IMG/VR virus record: IMGVR_UViG_3300008116_000070
Coordinates: 1-47,794 of that record
Direction: 5' to 3' (one strand)
DNA: 47,794 nt
Origin: a virus
In this document: in pieces, positions 19,782-27,893 of the stretch
How the letters are laid out: every line of letters begins with the position of its first letter
Numbering within the stretch: position 1 is the first letter of the stretch
Notes under the pieces: model-generated
Databases searched by the model: none
Told to the model about the DNA's origin: nothing
The model's input: the letters and a program-made list of their open reading frames with translations, nothing else
Made by a program: the position numbers and the translations under genes

Positions 19782-21410
19782 TTAAAAGAATGGAGATGCG
19801 CTAACCTCTACGGTTGGCATGACCATTTCTTGTGTTAGAGAACACGCTAGTGCCAAAGAGTCCACAAAATCGTCGTGTGCGTGTGCCTCTTTAGGGGCTT
19901 CAACTAAGAAGTTGGGACCCTTATATTGTACTTCGGCATCCGTCATTTGTTGGTAGAAACGCTTCCAAATACGAAGATTTCGTGTTTTAGCGTGGGAAGG
20001 CCAAGAAATCATCTGGCGCTGTATTAGGGCCTGTAAATGCTTCCAACGCTTAGATTGATCGCTCTGGCTAGAGGTGGTTGCAACAACCTGGGCTCTAGGA
20101 ATAAGAACCTTTAGTCGTTGAGCTACCGCATCTCCAACCCCGTTTGCGTCTACCGCAATGGCCAAAACGTCGTAGTTTCCTAGGAAGTTAACTATTTGGA
20201 AGTACTGTTCTTCCCAATCGTCTCCCTGGATTTCCATCCAATTTAGAATTCTATGGTCGTAATAGCCAAACTCATCTGGACGATCCCAGTCAACCCATAC
20301 AACGGTAACTACGGTTGAGTCCATCTTACGTGCAGGATCTATCCCCACTACTACTGGGGATGCGTGCCAACTCTTGACTAGCTGTTGAGAAGTGTCTCCC
20401 AAATCATCCATTACAGATGAAGTTACGAACATACCCCGCTCTAGTAACCATTTGCAATTGTAGGAGAGCTGAAACTCGTCAGAATCTTCACCAATTCGTA
20501 ACATCTCTTTACGAATAAACTTTTCATAGTTTTCATTGAACTTGGCAACATCTCTCCAGTCCCACTGAAAATGATTTTGCCTGCTTGTACGTCCCACTTG
20601 ACGTCTCTTATTTAGCTGTATAGATCTGTAGAAGTTGTTTTTCATGGTAGATGGGGTCCCGGTCTTAACCATCGTTGCGTTGTAGTACGCACCCATAGGG
20701 GCAATAGACTTAGAGACTATAAAGTCGTCTGCCTCTTGACACTCATCAATGACCATTAGGTGGAAAGACTTAGATTCAATCTTTGCACGAGGGTTAGCTG
20801 TCATCATCATTAGTGTTGAGCCCGAGTTTTTAAGCTTTATATTTCTTGTAACTCCAGGGTTCTTTCCAGGCATATCATCAATTTCCGGATCGCCAAGAAC
20901 CTCTAGTGCCTGTGGGCTTGTTAATCGACTTACTGTTCTTGAGTAAAGAGTTTCTGCCTGTGCTTGAATAGGAGCAAACATTCCAACCCATAAACCAGAC
21001 GTAAACTTACCCAATAGATCTGGATACATCTTAGCCAACCTAGGCAGAATAACCATAAGAGTAGCTACAACGTTTGCTATTGTTTCTGACTTTCCAGACT
21101 GACGAGCTGCAAGAGCAGTTATTTCTTCTCCGTCATTGACTATGACGCTTTCTATAATTCTTTTAGCTAACGGTTTCTGGTAGGGGTGTAGGTCGTGCCC
21201 AACAAGCAAAACCATAAAGGAAAGGATCTTATCTACTAGGACAGCTACGAACTCTTTAGATAGTTCATCCATCTCGTCCTCATCGGACTCTAGGGTTTCG
21301 TAATCTTCTTCGTCCTCAGGACCATCTACCTCTTCAAACTGTGAATCATCTTCATAGTCAAGATCGTCATCCTCATCCTCAAAGTCGTTGAACTCAAAGT
21401 CTTCACGCAT
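19782..21410 (-). CDS. terL: Terminase large subunit
   Basis: 542 aa packaging motor. ATPase part: Walker A 'ALAARQSGKSET' (about 99-110) and Walker B 'FHLMVIDECQEADD' (about 216-229), with a coupling-type 'VKTGTPSTMKNNF' near 248-260. Nuclease part (RNase H fold): acidic residues in 'VVGIDPARKMDST' (D358), 'AIAVDANGVGD' (D421) and 'HDDFVDSLALA' near the end. The first 49 residues are extremely acidic, with 30 Asp or Glu, before a normal terminase start. The upstream 76-aa gene overlaps its start by eight bases. No small terminase is recognised with certainty. Confidence 0.95.
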   Translation of the reverse strand: MREDFEFNDFEDEDDDLDYEDDSQFEEVDGPEDEEDYETLESDEDEMDELSKEFVAVLVDKILSFMVLLVGHDLHPYQKPLAKRIIESVIVNDGEEITALAARQSGKSETIANVVATLMVILPRLAKMYPDLLGKFTSGLWVGMFAPIQAQAETLYSRTVSRLTSPQALEVLGDPEIDDMPGKNPGVTRNIKLKNSGSTLMMMTANPRAKIESKSFHLMVIDECQEADDFIVSKSIAPMGAYYNATMVKTGTPSTMKNNFYRSIQLNKRRQVGRTSRQNHFQWDWRDVAKFNENYEKFIRKEMLRIGEDSDEFQLSYNCKWLLERGMFVTSSVMDDLGDTSQQLVKSWHASPVVVGIDPARKMDSTVVTVVWVDWDRPDEFGYYDHRILNWMEIQGDDWEEQYFQIVNFLGNYDVLAIAVDANGVGDAVAQRLKVLIPRAQVVATTSSQSDQSKRWKHLQALIQRQMISWPSHAKTRNLRIWKRFYQQMTDAEVQYKGPNFLVEAPKEAHAHDDFVDSLALACSLTQEMVMPTVEVSASPFF

Positions 21411-21633
21411 TTACTCTCCTACTTAACGACTCTAGGGCCTCATGTAGCACCTCTGATGCTAATCGAGCTTCTTCTAAAAATGTAGCGTCTTCTGTACGGC
21501 TCCACATGGATAGGTTACGATCAATGTTATAAATAGAGTTATTTACCCACCCCACTATTTCTCCTGAAGGAAGGGTTTGTATTCGTTTTTGAACCCGTGT
21601 TATTTCACGCTGTTGTTTACGCTTCTTAAACAT
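21403..21633 (-). CDS. Small helical protein upstream of terminase
   Basis: 76 aa. It starts with a very basic stretch (MFKKRKQQREITRVQKRIQ) and then two helices (FLEEARLASEVLHEALESLS). It overlaps the large terminase gene by 8 bases and the upstream gene by one base, so the three are translated together. The basic start and position would fit a DNA-binding packaging partner, but it is short for a small terminase and no family is recognised. Confidence 0.65.
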   Translation of the reverse strand: MFKKRKQQREITRVQKRIQTLPSGEIVGWVNNSIYNIDRNLSMWSRTEDATFLEEARLASEVLHEALESLSRRVNA

Positions 21634-21926
21634 CAGTTACTCTCTTTTACTCCTTGACGTATAGCATCCCAGTTTACCTCGTCCTTTTTTAATCCTCTAC
21701 CCCGTATGGCGTAGGTTAGAGCCTCGCTCTCTGTATATCCAGTTTTTGCCCACTTACCCATAACTATTGCCCTTTTTGTAAAGGGTATGCGTATAGATAC
21801 CCCGGACCCATGCCTAAAAGGTTCGTCAATTTCCTGAGTCTCAGCTTTTTCATACAGACCTTTTGGCTTGTACGGATAGGTTAGGCCATGCCAGTAATAG
21901 TTTCCTATATCTTTTGTTGTAGCCAT
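21633..21926 (-). CDS. Hypothetical protein in the terminase operon
   Basis: 97 aa with 'YYWHGLTYPYKPKGLYEKAE' near the start and 'WAKTGYTESEALTYAIRGRG' later. The compact mixed alpha/beta composition suggests a folded domain. It shares single-base stop/start overlaps (TAATG) with both neighbours. No family is recognised. Confidence 0.65.
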   Translation of the reverse strand: MATTKDIGNYYWHGLTYPYKPKGLYEKAETQEIDEPFRHGSGVSIRIPFTKRAIVMGKWAKTGYTESEALTYAIRGRGLKKDEVNWDAIRQGVKESN

Positions 21927-22570
21927 TACTTACTCCGTTTCTTCTTTTCAGCAGCAAGCTGAGCCGCTCTGGTTGCCCTATAAGCAAACATTCTTACATC
22001 AGTAGGGACAGAGCTTATATCTGCAGGGCCTCTAGGTTTGTAGTCTAAAACATCCCTAATGTATTCATACTTGCTTGGTTTTTCTCTAAAATCTTCCCAC
22101 TCATCCATACTAACGTCGTAATAGTTATATACGGTGGAGTCTCTAAAGACGATTGTTAATGTGCTTCTATTTGGGTCGTATGCTGCTGCAACAGTTCTTG
22201 GGCGTTCTGGTTTGCTAGTAGCTGTTGGCGCCTCTGTAAGGTTACCCCTAAAAGATACTGGAGCATACGCCTCTTCACCCGGTTCAGGGTATATTGCTAG
22301 GGCCGGATCGAGATACATCATCTCGTTTTCGTAGTATGCGCCTCTAGGATCTATATTTACATCGATCTCATTTGTTGTATATCCCGGACGAGTTACGCCT
22401 CTAGAAAGCTGCTCTCCTAGACTTCTTCTTTCTTTTTTTATTGCTCGTATTATCTCTTGAGGGAGATAGTTTTCTAAATCACTCGCATCCATTCTGTTCA
22501 TGGCATTGCGGGCTCTACGTGCAGCTTCTTCTGCAGCGCTTATTCTATTCCAGCCTCTTCTATTTACCAT
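21926..22570 (-). CDS. KTSC-domain protein
   Basis: 214 aa. Residues about 125-180 contain 'VAAAYDPNRSTLTIVFRDS', 'YNYYDVSMDEWEDFREKPS' and 'YEYIRDVLDYKP', the pattern of the small KTSC domain (a strand, an F-G/D-S turn, then Y-x-Y-x-x-V). In known proteins it is often fused to lysyl-tRNA synthetase or found alone in phages, and its role is unknown. The N-terminal 60 residues are helical and rich in Ala and Arg. It is in the cluster of small genes just upstream of the terminase. Confidence 0.72.
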   Translation of the reverse strand: MVNRRGWNRISAAEEAARRARNAMNRMDASDLENYLPQEIIRAIKKERRSLGEQLSRGVTRPGYTTNEIDVNIDPRGAYYENEMMYLDPALAIYPEPGEEAYAPVSFRGNLTEAPTATSKPERPRTVAAAYDPNRSTLTIVFRDSTVYNYYDVSMDEWEDFREKPSKYEYIRDVLDYKPRGPADISSVPTDVRMFAYRATRAAQLAAEKKKRSK

Positions 22571-22575
22571 GAGCC

Positions 22576-22836
22576 TTACTCACAAAGATGTGTCTCTAGA
22601 TGATTTTCAGATATAACTGTTAAACAGATATTGCACTTAAACCAACGAAGTTCTTTATAGTCATTTTGTGCAGTGCCCTCAACTGGCAGCTCATAACCGC
22701 CATTCTCAGCCTGCTTATCGTATTCATATACGATTTTTGGTTCCTCAAGAAGCTCAGGAGGAAATGGTCCTCTAGGCTGCATAACAGTGTTAGGAACAGG
22801 ATGTCCCTGCTTAGTTATTATCGTCTCTATCTTCAT
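22576..22836 (-). CDS. Small zinc-finger-like protein
   Basis: 86 aa. The C-terminal 21 residues contain CxxC, two His four residues apart and a final Cys (FKCNICLTV then ENHLETHLCE), an arrangement able to bind one zinc ion. The N-terminal part has Pro-rich linkers. It overlaps the upstream gene by 26 bases. DNA, RNA or protein binding is possible; no family is assigned. Confidence 0.7.
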   Translation of the reverse strand: MKIETIITKQGHPVPNTVMQPRGPFPPELLEEPKIVYEYDKQAENGGYELPVEGTAQNDYKELRWFKCNICLTVISENHLETHLCE

Positions 22837-23104
22837 TGATCTCTTCTTCCGCTACAGTTTCTTCGACTACTGGTTCCGGTTCAGAAACCACAACTGGTTC
22901 TTCCTTCTTTGAAGGCTTCTTTGATTTTTCTTCAATCTTAGGCTCTTCTTCAACTACAAGATCAGAGATCTTCTTTAATCCTTCAGCTGGTAGCGCAGAT
23001 TTTAAAAACCAAGGGAGATCTTTCTCACAAAATAATTGTGGGCTTTGTCCCCTTTTTTCCAAAATATACACCGCATTATCATCACAATTCAGACATTTAG
23101 ACAT
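22811..23104 (-). CDS. Zinc-binding start with acidic Lys/Glu-rich tail
   Basis: 97 aa from the preferred ATG at 23104 (MSKCLNCDDNAVYILEKRGQ), which has an AAAGG site; a GTG at 23119 in the same frame is less likely. Cys residues at CLNC and FCEKDL could hold zinc, and the layout 'CxxC..A.Y......FC..DLP.FL' is often seen in small phage and actinobacterial proteins. Residues from about 50 on are a disordered run of Glu, Pro, Val and Lys. It is the first gene of the terminase-side operon, facing the transglycosylase gene. Confidence 0.68.
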   Translation of the reverse strand: MSKCLNCDDNAVYILEKRGQSPQLFCEKDLPWFLKSALPAEGLKKISDLVVEEEPKIEEKSKKPSKKEEPVVVSEPEPVVEETVAEEEINEDRDDNN

Positions 23105-23157
23105 TTTTTTCCTTTTCACTTCAGGGTTGCGGACCCCCTGTATTTACTGCTACGGTT

Positions 23158-23300
23158 CTACTAATGCCTGGGAAACCGGGCATTTGTAGTCTCGCAAGTA
23201 AAGGGGTTGCAGATAGATGCGGCAGAAAGAGGCCGTATCGCTCATGGCAAGTGACAGTTGTTATGGGTAACAATCTGGCCCTCTAGACCCAGGGGATGAA
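23158..23300 (+). ncRNA. Structured 5' leader of the transglycosylase gene, possible riboswitch
   Basis: About 140 bases with several good helices read on the plus strand: a 4+9 bp hairpin closed by a GAAA tetraloop (CTAC/GTAG outer pairs, ATGCCTGG with CCGGGCAT, 23158-23189), a 7-bp stem around 23215-23237 (ATGCGGC with GCCGTAT), and TTGTTA/TAACAA with a TGGG loop at 23258-23273. CCCT (23279-23282) can pair with AGGG (23291-23294), which is the ribosome-binding site of the GTG start at 23301. Cell-wall hydrolase genes of actinobacteria are often controlled by c-di-AMP riboswitches; I cannot confirm that class from the sequence. Confidence 0.45.
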
Positions 23301-23864
23301 GTGAAGTATAGTGCAAAAGTTAAGATATTAACCTCATTGCTAGCACTTTTATTTGTAATGAGTGTAGACGTAGCATGGGCCTGGTCAAATCAGATCTTAC
23401 CGTCTGATGGAACTACCGTAACAGTTGCGGTAGAAGAAGTTGACCCTATTGAAAAATACAGAAACGCTAAAAAGCTATCAAATGATGAATTAATCGACCT
23501 TTTAAAGCTTACTGGCTTTAAGGGGGAAAAGTTAAAAATAGCTTGGGCCGTAGCTATGAGGGAGTCCACAGGACGTCCTACTTCCCATAATGATACTCCG
23601 TCTACAGGAGATGACTCTTATGGGCTATTTCAAATAAACATGATTGGAACTTTAGGTTCGGACAGGATAGATAAATTTCAACAAAACGGAATACAAATCG
23701 ATACAAAGAAACAATTATTTGACCCAGTAGTAAATGCTCAAATAGCCTTCTATATGACGGCTAAGGGCACTAACTGGGGTTCTTGGGGCTATGGCCCTCA
23801 CGCTTATGATGGAGACCCATCAGAGCCTGGGATAGAACTCTGGATTAGTAGATTCTCGGAGTAA
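23301..23864 (+). CDS. Secreted lysozyme-like transglycosylase
   Basis: 187 aa; starts at GTG because the nearby ATG (23296) runs into a stop at once. Residues 1-27 are a signal peptide (KVKIL, a Leu/Ala core, then AWA before the likely cut). The catalytic domain (about 66-187) has 'AWAVAMRESTGRP' with the probable catalytic Glu88, then 'DDSYGLFQINMIG' (104-116), a layout typical of SLT/lysozyme-fold peptidoglycan hydrolases. It is the only plus-strand gene inside the late arm and stands tail-to-tail with the endolysin gene across a bidirectional terminator. A separate promoter and a structured leader suggest expression at another time. It may help DNA entry, lysis, or cell-wall changes during infection. 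Confidence 0.85.
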   Translation: MKYSAKVKILTSLLALLFVMSVDVAWAWSNQILPSDGTTVTVAVEEVDPIEKYRNAKKLSNDELIDLLKLTGFKGEKLKIAWAVAMRESTGRPTSHNDTPSTGDDSYGLFQINMIGTLGSDRIDKFQQNGIQIDTKKQLFDPVVNAQIAFYMTAKGTNWGSWGYGPHAYDGDPSEPGIELWISRFSE

Positions 23865-23872
23865 TAAAGAAA

Positions 23873-23894
23873 GGGGCCGGAGAAATCCGGCCCC
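23873..23894. terminator. Bidirectional terminator between transglycosylase and endolysin genes
   Basis: An 8-bp perfect stem (GGGGCCGG with CCGGCCCC), loop AGAAAT. On the plus strand TTATCTCT follows; on the minus strand TTTCTTTATT follows. The two genes converge here, so it can serve both. Confidence 0.85.
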
Positions 23895-23921
23895 TTATCT
23901 CTAGATAAGGATCACATCCTT

Positions 23922-24488
23922 TTACAAAAGTTTTCCACAACGGTCGCATGTCTCAGCAGGTGATGCTGGGACGGATGATTTAGCCGCACCCTTAAACTTT
24001 GGTCGACCAAATCCAACGATAGAGACTTGCACATTCTTTTTATTCTTTTTATATGCACGTAGTTTTTTGCAGACCTCTCCTCCATTACGTTGGCTACCTT
24101 TGGAGTCTCCAGAGGTATTTCCCTCTATGCACCATACAGTGCCGTCTTCATTGTCCTTAATGACAATTCCAACATGGGAAATTCGATCTACACCATCTGA
24201 TGGAAAATCAAAATAAGCAATATCACCTGGCTCTGGATCTGCAAGATCACCGTCAATCCAAGCATTCTTCTTCTTAAACGCTGCTGCGCCAGCTGGAGTT
24301 GATACAGTATTTGGTACCTTTACGCCAGCCTGATCGGCACACCACATAACAAAACTTCCGCACCAAGGCAAGAAGTTAGCCTTAGTAAACGCACCGTACT
24401 TAGTCTCGTTGTCCTTTGGACCTTCGACTGTACCTACTTCTGCTGTAGCAACTTCAATAAGCTTAGCTGCTGTTCCTTGTTCCGCCAT
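23922..24488 (-). CDS. CHAP-domain endolysin
   Basis: 188 aa. The CHAP (Cys/His amidohydrolase-peptidase) domain has the nucleophile in 'NFLPWCGSFVMWCADQAG' (Cys43), His105 in 'DRISHVGIVI' and the acidic/amide residues in 'CIEGNTSG' (Glu122, Asn124). 'PEPGDIAYFDF' is the usual strand before the His. It would cut peptide bonds in peptidoglycan and release progeny. The end carries 'CDRCGKLL', half of a zinc-ribbon, after a flexible linker. It overlaps the upstream membrane protein gene by one base, in a clear lysis cassette. Confidence 0.9.
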   Translation of the reverse strand: MAEQGTAAKLIEVATAEVGTVEGPKDNETKYGAFTKANFLPWCGSFVMWCADQAGVKVPNTVSTPAGAAAFKKKNAWIDGDLADPEPGDIAYFDFPSDGVDRISHVGIVIKDNEDGTVWCIEGNTSGDSKGSQRNGGEVCKKLRAYKKNKKNVQVSIVGFGRPKFKGAAKSSVPASPAETCDRCGKLL

Positions 24489-24898
24489 TAGTCTTTATCC
24501 CAATCTTCGTCAACTGGATGTGCTGGGGGAACTGCTCCGTCTGGCTTTGCAAGTCTGCGAGCCTTAGCGTCGTCAATTTCTGCCTCAAGCTTTTTATCAG
24601 CAAGAGTATTCTTTGAGTCCATCTCTTTATTGGCTAGTTGTGCAGCCATAATGTCTTTTGCACCAGACTGACCAATAAGAAGTCCAGCCAAAGTTCCAGT
24701 AATAAATGTAGCTACGCTACCCAAAACATTGAAGAACATCTTGTCATTTTCTGACTGTGCCCCAATAGGTTGAGTAACGAACAAAAGGCCATAGAGAATT
24801 CCTATAGCTGTAAAAAATAAAATAGAACCTAAGGTGATTCCTAGAATAAACTTTAATCTAGCATCTAGTTCTTGTGGTGTTAGTCTTTCTTTAGCCAT
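24488..24898 (-). CDS. Two-span membrane protein, candidate holin
   Basis: 136 aa. Two hydrophobic segments are seen: about 17-41 (FILGITLGSILFFTAIGILY) and about 57-78 (VLGSVATFITGTLAGLLIG), followed by a long charged helical tail (KEMDSKNTLADKKLEAEIDD). The short cytoplasmic start and charged C-terminus fit a class II-like holin. The gene is translationally coupled to the endolysin, which is the strongest support. An alternative is an antiholin partner of the 57-aa membrane protein upstream. Confidence 0.72.
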   Translation of the reverse strand: MAKERLTPQELDARLKFILGITLGSILFFTAIGILYGLLFVTQPIGAQSENDKMFFNVLGSVATFITGTLAGLLIGQSGAKDIMAAQLANKEMDSKNTLADKKLEAEIDDAKARRLAKPDGAVPPAHPVDEDWDKD

Positions 24899-25091
24899 TT
24901 GATGTTCCTTCTTGTTTGACGCCTAGGTCCGCAGGGCACGTTCCACTAGCAGTACATACTGGTGGTTTACACTCTGCTTTTTCCCAATTAGCTGGGTCTT
25001 GACATGGATAACGGAAATGTCCGTCATACCCACAGCCAGACAAAAGCAGTAATGATAGTCCTAGTAGGACTAGTCTACTCTTATTCTTCAT
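24891..25091 (-). CDS. Small cysteine-rich lipoprotein
   Basis: 66 aa. The signal with lipobox 'LLLLSGC' (residues 14-20) predicts a lipid-anchored protein. The mature part carries five more Cys in 'YDGHFRYPCQDPANWEKAEC' and 'CKPPVCTASGTCP', so disulphides are probable. I recall similar small lipoproteins in lysis or morphogenesis regions of other phages, but the function is not settled. In a lysis cassette it could play a spanin-like or envelope-contact role, though actinobacteria lack a classical outer membrane. Confidence 0.75.
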   Translation of the reverse strand: MKNKSRLVLLGLSLLLLSGCGYDGHFRYPCQDPANWEKAECKPPVCTASGTCPADLGVKQEGTSNG

Positions 25092-25254
25092 CCTTTGGGT
25101 TCCTCAGGGGGTAAGTTACTGCCCAGGCAATAAATGTTCCAATAATTGCGTATCCTACAACAGTCTTAGCTGACCCGTCTAGGACAACCCAAGCAATAAA
25201 CATGCCTAGTAGAGTCCATAGCTGATCTGCCATGTCTTTTAGTAGCTTTACCAT
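25081..25254 (-). CDS. Small membrane protein (57 aa), candidate holin
   Basis: A short gene with ATG at 25254. The product MVKLLKDMADQLWTLLGMFI continues into a second hydrophobic run (VVGYAIIGTFIAWAVTYPL) and ends in a charged RNPKDEE tail. It is thus a two-span membrane hairpin of minimal holin size. Its start overlaps the end of the 857-aa gene by 7 bases and its end overlaps the lipoprotein gene by 11 bases, so it is firmly part of the lysis operon. Confidence 0.8.
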   Translation of the reverse strand: MVKLLKDMADQLWTLLGMFIAWVVLDGSAKTVVGYAIIGTFIAWAVTYPLRNPKDEE

Positions 25255-27821
25255 TTTCCTCGTCTCCTTAGTATTTTATCTCCGCCCTTTGAACTTCCAC
25301 CTGAAGGTCCTCCCCCACCACTAGACCCTCCAGTAGTTGATGAGGTTGTGGCTGCAGCGGCCATAGTTGCGGCGTTTACTGCCGCTTGTCCGGCAATCAC
25401 CGCTGCTACAACTATTTTTTCAGCTTCTTGTCGTTCTTCTTCAGACATATCTGCGCCTATGTTTCCTAGCGCTGTTAATGCTTGAGCTGGGTTCTCGAAT
25501 ATTGCTCCAAGGAGTTCTGCAGGATTTTCTAAAAGAACTAAAGCTGCAGCAACTTCTGCAGTAATTATGACAGCATTTCCATCTTCATCAGTTCTAACCT
25601 CAACTGGAGTTGCTGGTGGAAGGTCTGAATAGGTTAGTCCAGCTTCTTTTATAGCTTCTGTACTAACTGGGGCAGATCCAGCCTGCTCTAAGAGGGCGGT
25701 AACCTTTTCCTCGGTTGGTGTATCATTCTGGGATGATTCTGTGGACTGATTTTCTTGCTCTGTCTCTTGTGACTGCTGTGGTGATTCTGGTTCCTCAACT
25801 ACGTCAGTTGGGTCCGAAGGCTCCGAAGTTTCTTCGTCTGTTTGCTCGGTATCTTCCGGCTCTGTTGGCTCTTCTGTGGGGTTCGATGACTCTTCTGTGG
25901 GTGACTCAGTAGATGTTTCATCGCTTTCGTCGGAGGATTCGTTTTCAGAAGGCTCTTCGGGAGTTGGTTGAGGATCCTCAGACTCAGGAGTTGATGTATC
26001 GTCTCCGTCTTCTGGAGTTGGAGGAACGTCAGGAGTCTCTTCCTCCGGGGACGTGTTATTGTCAGAGTTGTTATTGTCAGCAGGATCAGAAGGAGTAGTA
26101 GATGGATCCGAAGGAGTTTGAGGCTCTGTGGGCTGCTGAGGTTGCGAAGGCTCGACAGGTTGTTGAGGAGTGGACGGCTCAGGGTTCTGAGGAGCTGTTG
26201 ATTGAGAAGATTCTTGAGCAGGAGGATTTGGAGAAGGAGCAGGTTCAGGAGTCGGTTCGACTGGCGGTGTCGACGGCTGTTGAGGCTCTGGCGAAACTAC
26301 AGGTGCTGAAAGCGCAGCTACTGCAACCTCAACCTTCTCAACAGCAACATTTGCCAACTGATTTGCAGTAGCAACCGTTGCTGTAGCTGTTTCAGTAAGA
26401 GTGGTTAATGTAGCAACAGCCTCTGTTTTTACTTCAGCCTTGTCTGCAACTACCGTTTCTGCTGCTGCAATTGTCGCACTAGTAACTTCAGTCATTTGTT
26501 GAACAGGTTGACCCGCAGTTTCTCTAACTCCAGTGCGTTGCGGATACCAAAGATTAGTGGTGTTTCCAGCAACAGTTCCAATACCCGTCCATTCACCAGT
26601 TGTTGGGTTTACTGTCATTTTCCAATTAATATTAGTTATAGGGGCGTTGTTATCACCAAATTTTTTAAGATTCCAATCAACCTCTAAAGTTGTTTCTGTA
26701 GTAGTCACTACAGTAGAAGTTCCTGGTCCAGCATTCATATAGTCGCTGGCAAATACCGAAATACTTGGTCCACCAGGGAAATCCCACCAAGTGTGGTCTC
26801 CAGTGCCAAAAGTAATAGTTGCCTTGGATGTTACGTAAATCTGGCTGTTTGGGCCCTGACCGTTATACAGGATATCGCCCATCTTAATATCAAACGGGGT
26901 TTGAATTTTAGTTGATGCATCGTACATAGTCGGAAGAGTGGTTGTAGTAACTGTCGCTGTTTCTGGCGCTACTGGTGCTACATACCCGTCTGTTGTATAA
27001 ACTTTTGTATTTTCAGGAGCATCTTTAAGGGCATCTAAAGCCGTTTGAGCAGCAGTCAAATTGTTTGTTGCGGTAGCTACTACAACCGTCTGAGAATCTA
27101 CAGCGGCTTGAGCTATAACGGCTACGGCTGTGGCAGACTCTGCCTGTACAATCGCCACCTGAGCTTCAACAACTGGAGTTGCGGCCGCTGATTTTTGCTC
27201 TGTAGTTGCTGCTTCAATGGCTGTGTTTAATGTTACAGTTGCTGTCTCTATTTTTGATTGAACGGAGGTAACCGTAGGTGTTTCAACACTGGTGGCAATG
27301 GGCGTTTGTACTGTACTGCTTGATGACGGGGATTGTTCTGGGCTGGATATGGGGGACGGCTCCGCTGAAGCAGAAGGTGCGGGTTCTGGAGACGATGAAA
27401 TCGTTGTACTCGGAGAAGTCGATGGAGAGGGTCCTGCGGACGGAGAACTACTTTCGCTTGGAGCAGGAGAAGGTTCAGAAGTTGCAAGAGGAGTTGAAGT
27501 GGGCGAAGGCGAAGGTGAAGGCGCAGGAGCTGGACTTGGATCGGATGAACCAGAAGTTGATGAAGAACTTGGCGTCGGGGATGGACTTGCCTCAGCAGAA
27601 TATGTCGTACTGGAGGATTGAGGGTCCGAAGTTGAAGCAGAAGGTTCTGGACTTGGAGATGGAGCTGGAGAACTTGAGGTCGAAGACTCTGTGGAAGGAG
27701 TAGTTTCTTCCGCATAGGTAGGCGTTATCACAAGAAGCAGATATATAAAGCCCGCTCCTAGGGCAAAAGTAATTCTATTAGATATTCCAATTAGTGCTGC
27801 GAATGGGCGCAGTGGTTTCAT
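25248..27821 (-). CDS. Very long Ser/Pro/Thr/Glu-rich secreted protein in the lysis operon
   Basis: 857 aa. A signal or anchor segment (residues about 18-37, ending TYAEE) is followed by about 150 residues of Ser/Pro/Thr repeats (PAPSPSPEPSAS type), an Ala/Val/Thr-rich helical part (about 190-290), and a folded domain of some 130 residues (FDIKMGDILYNGQGPNSQIY, then DHTWWDFPGGPSISVFASDY). A second helix and another long Pro/Glu/Ser tract come next, then a conserved-looking helical block (AEVAAALVLLENPAELLGAI, ALGNIGADMSEEERQEAEKI) and a Gly/Ser tail ending in RRRGKW. It is exported and probably spans or decorates the cell wall. The function is unknown. Confidence 0.8.
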   Translation of the reverse strand: MKPLRPFAALIGISNRITFALGAGFIYLLLVITPTYAEETTPSTESSTSSSPAPSPSPEPSASTSDPQSSSTTYSAEASPSPTPSSSSTSGSSDPSPAPAPSPSPSPTSTPLATSEPSPAPSESSSPSAGPSPSTSPSTTISSSPEPAPSASAEPSPISSPEQSPSSSSTVQTPIATSVETPTVTSVQSKIETATVTLNTAIEAATTEQKSAAATPVVEAQVAIVQAESATAVAVIAQAAVDSQTVVVATATNNLTAAQTALDALKDAPENTKVYTTDGYVAPVAPETATVTTTTLPTMYDASTKIQTPFDIKMGDILYNGQGPNSQIYVTSKATITFGTGDHTWWDFPGGPSISVFASDYMNAGPGTSTVVTTTETTLEVDWNLKKFGDNNAPITNINWKMTVNPTTGEWTGIGTVAGNTTNLWYPQRTGVRETAGQPVQQMTEVTSATIAAAETVVADKAEVKTEAVATLTTLTETATATVATANQLANVAVEKVEVAVAALSAPVVSPEPQQPSTPPVEPTPEPAPSPNPPAQESSQSTAPQNPEPSTPQQPVEPSQPQQPTEPQTPSDPSTTPSDPADNNNSDNNTSPEEETPDVPPTPEDGDDTSTPESEDPQPTPEEPSENESSDESDETSTESPTEESSNPTEEPTEPEDTEQTDEETSEPSDPTDVVEEPESPQQSQETEQENQSTESSQNDTPTEEKVTALLEQAGSAPVSTEAIKEAGLTYSDLPPATPVEVRTDEDGNAVIITAEVAAALVLLENPAELLGAIFENPAQALTALGNIGADMSEEERQEAEKIVVAAVIAGQAAVNAATMAAAATTSSTTGGSSGGGGPSGGSSKGGDKILRRRGKW

Positions 27822-27848
27822 CTAGTGCAAACATTAACATAATAAAAC

Positions 27849-27880
27849 AAAAAAAGCCGATCATATGATCGGCTCTTTTT
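27849..27880 (-). terminator. Rho-independent terminator after the PASTA protein gene
   Basis: A perfect 20-bp palindrome (AGCCGATCAT / ATGATCGGCT, 27855-27874) flanked by an A-run on one side and T5 on the other. On the minus strand it is followed by TTTTTTGTTTTATT, a strong signal. It also has CTTTTTGT on the plus strand, so it may work both ways. Confidence 0.92.
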
Positions 27881-27893
27881 GTATTTACAACTA

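Noticed and set aside
27248-27715. Frames on both strands over the Ser/Pro-rich tract of the 857-aa gene
   Set aside because: Low-complexity shadow frames of the real gene, which has a signal peptide and overlaps its downstream partner.
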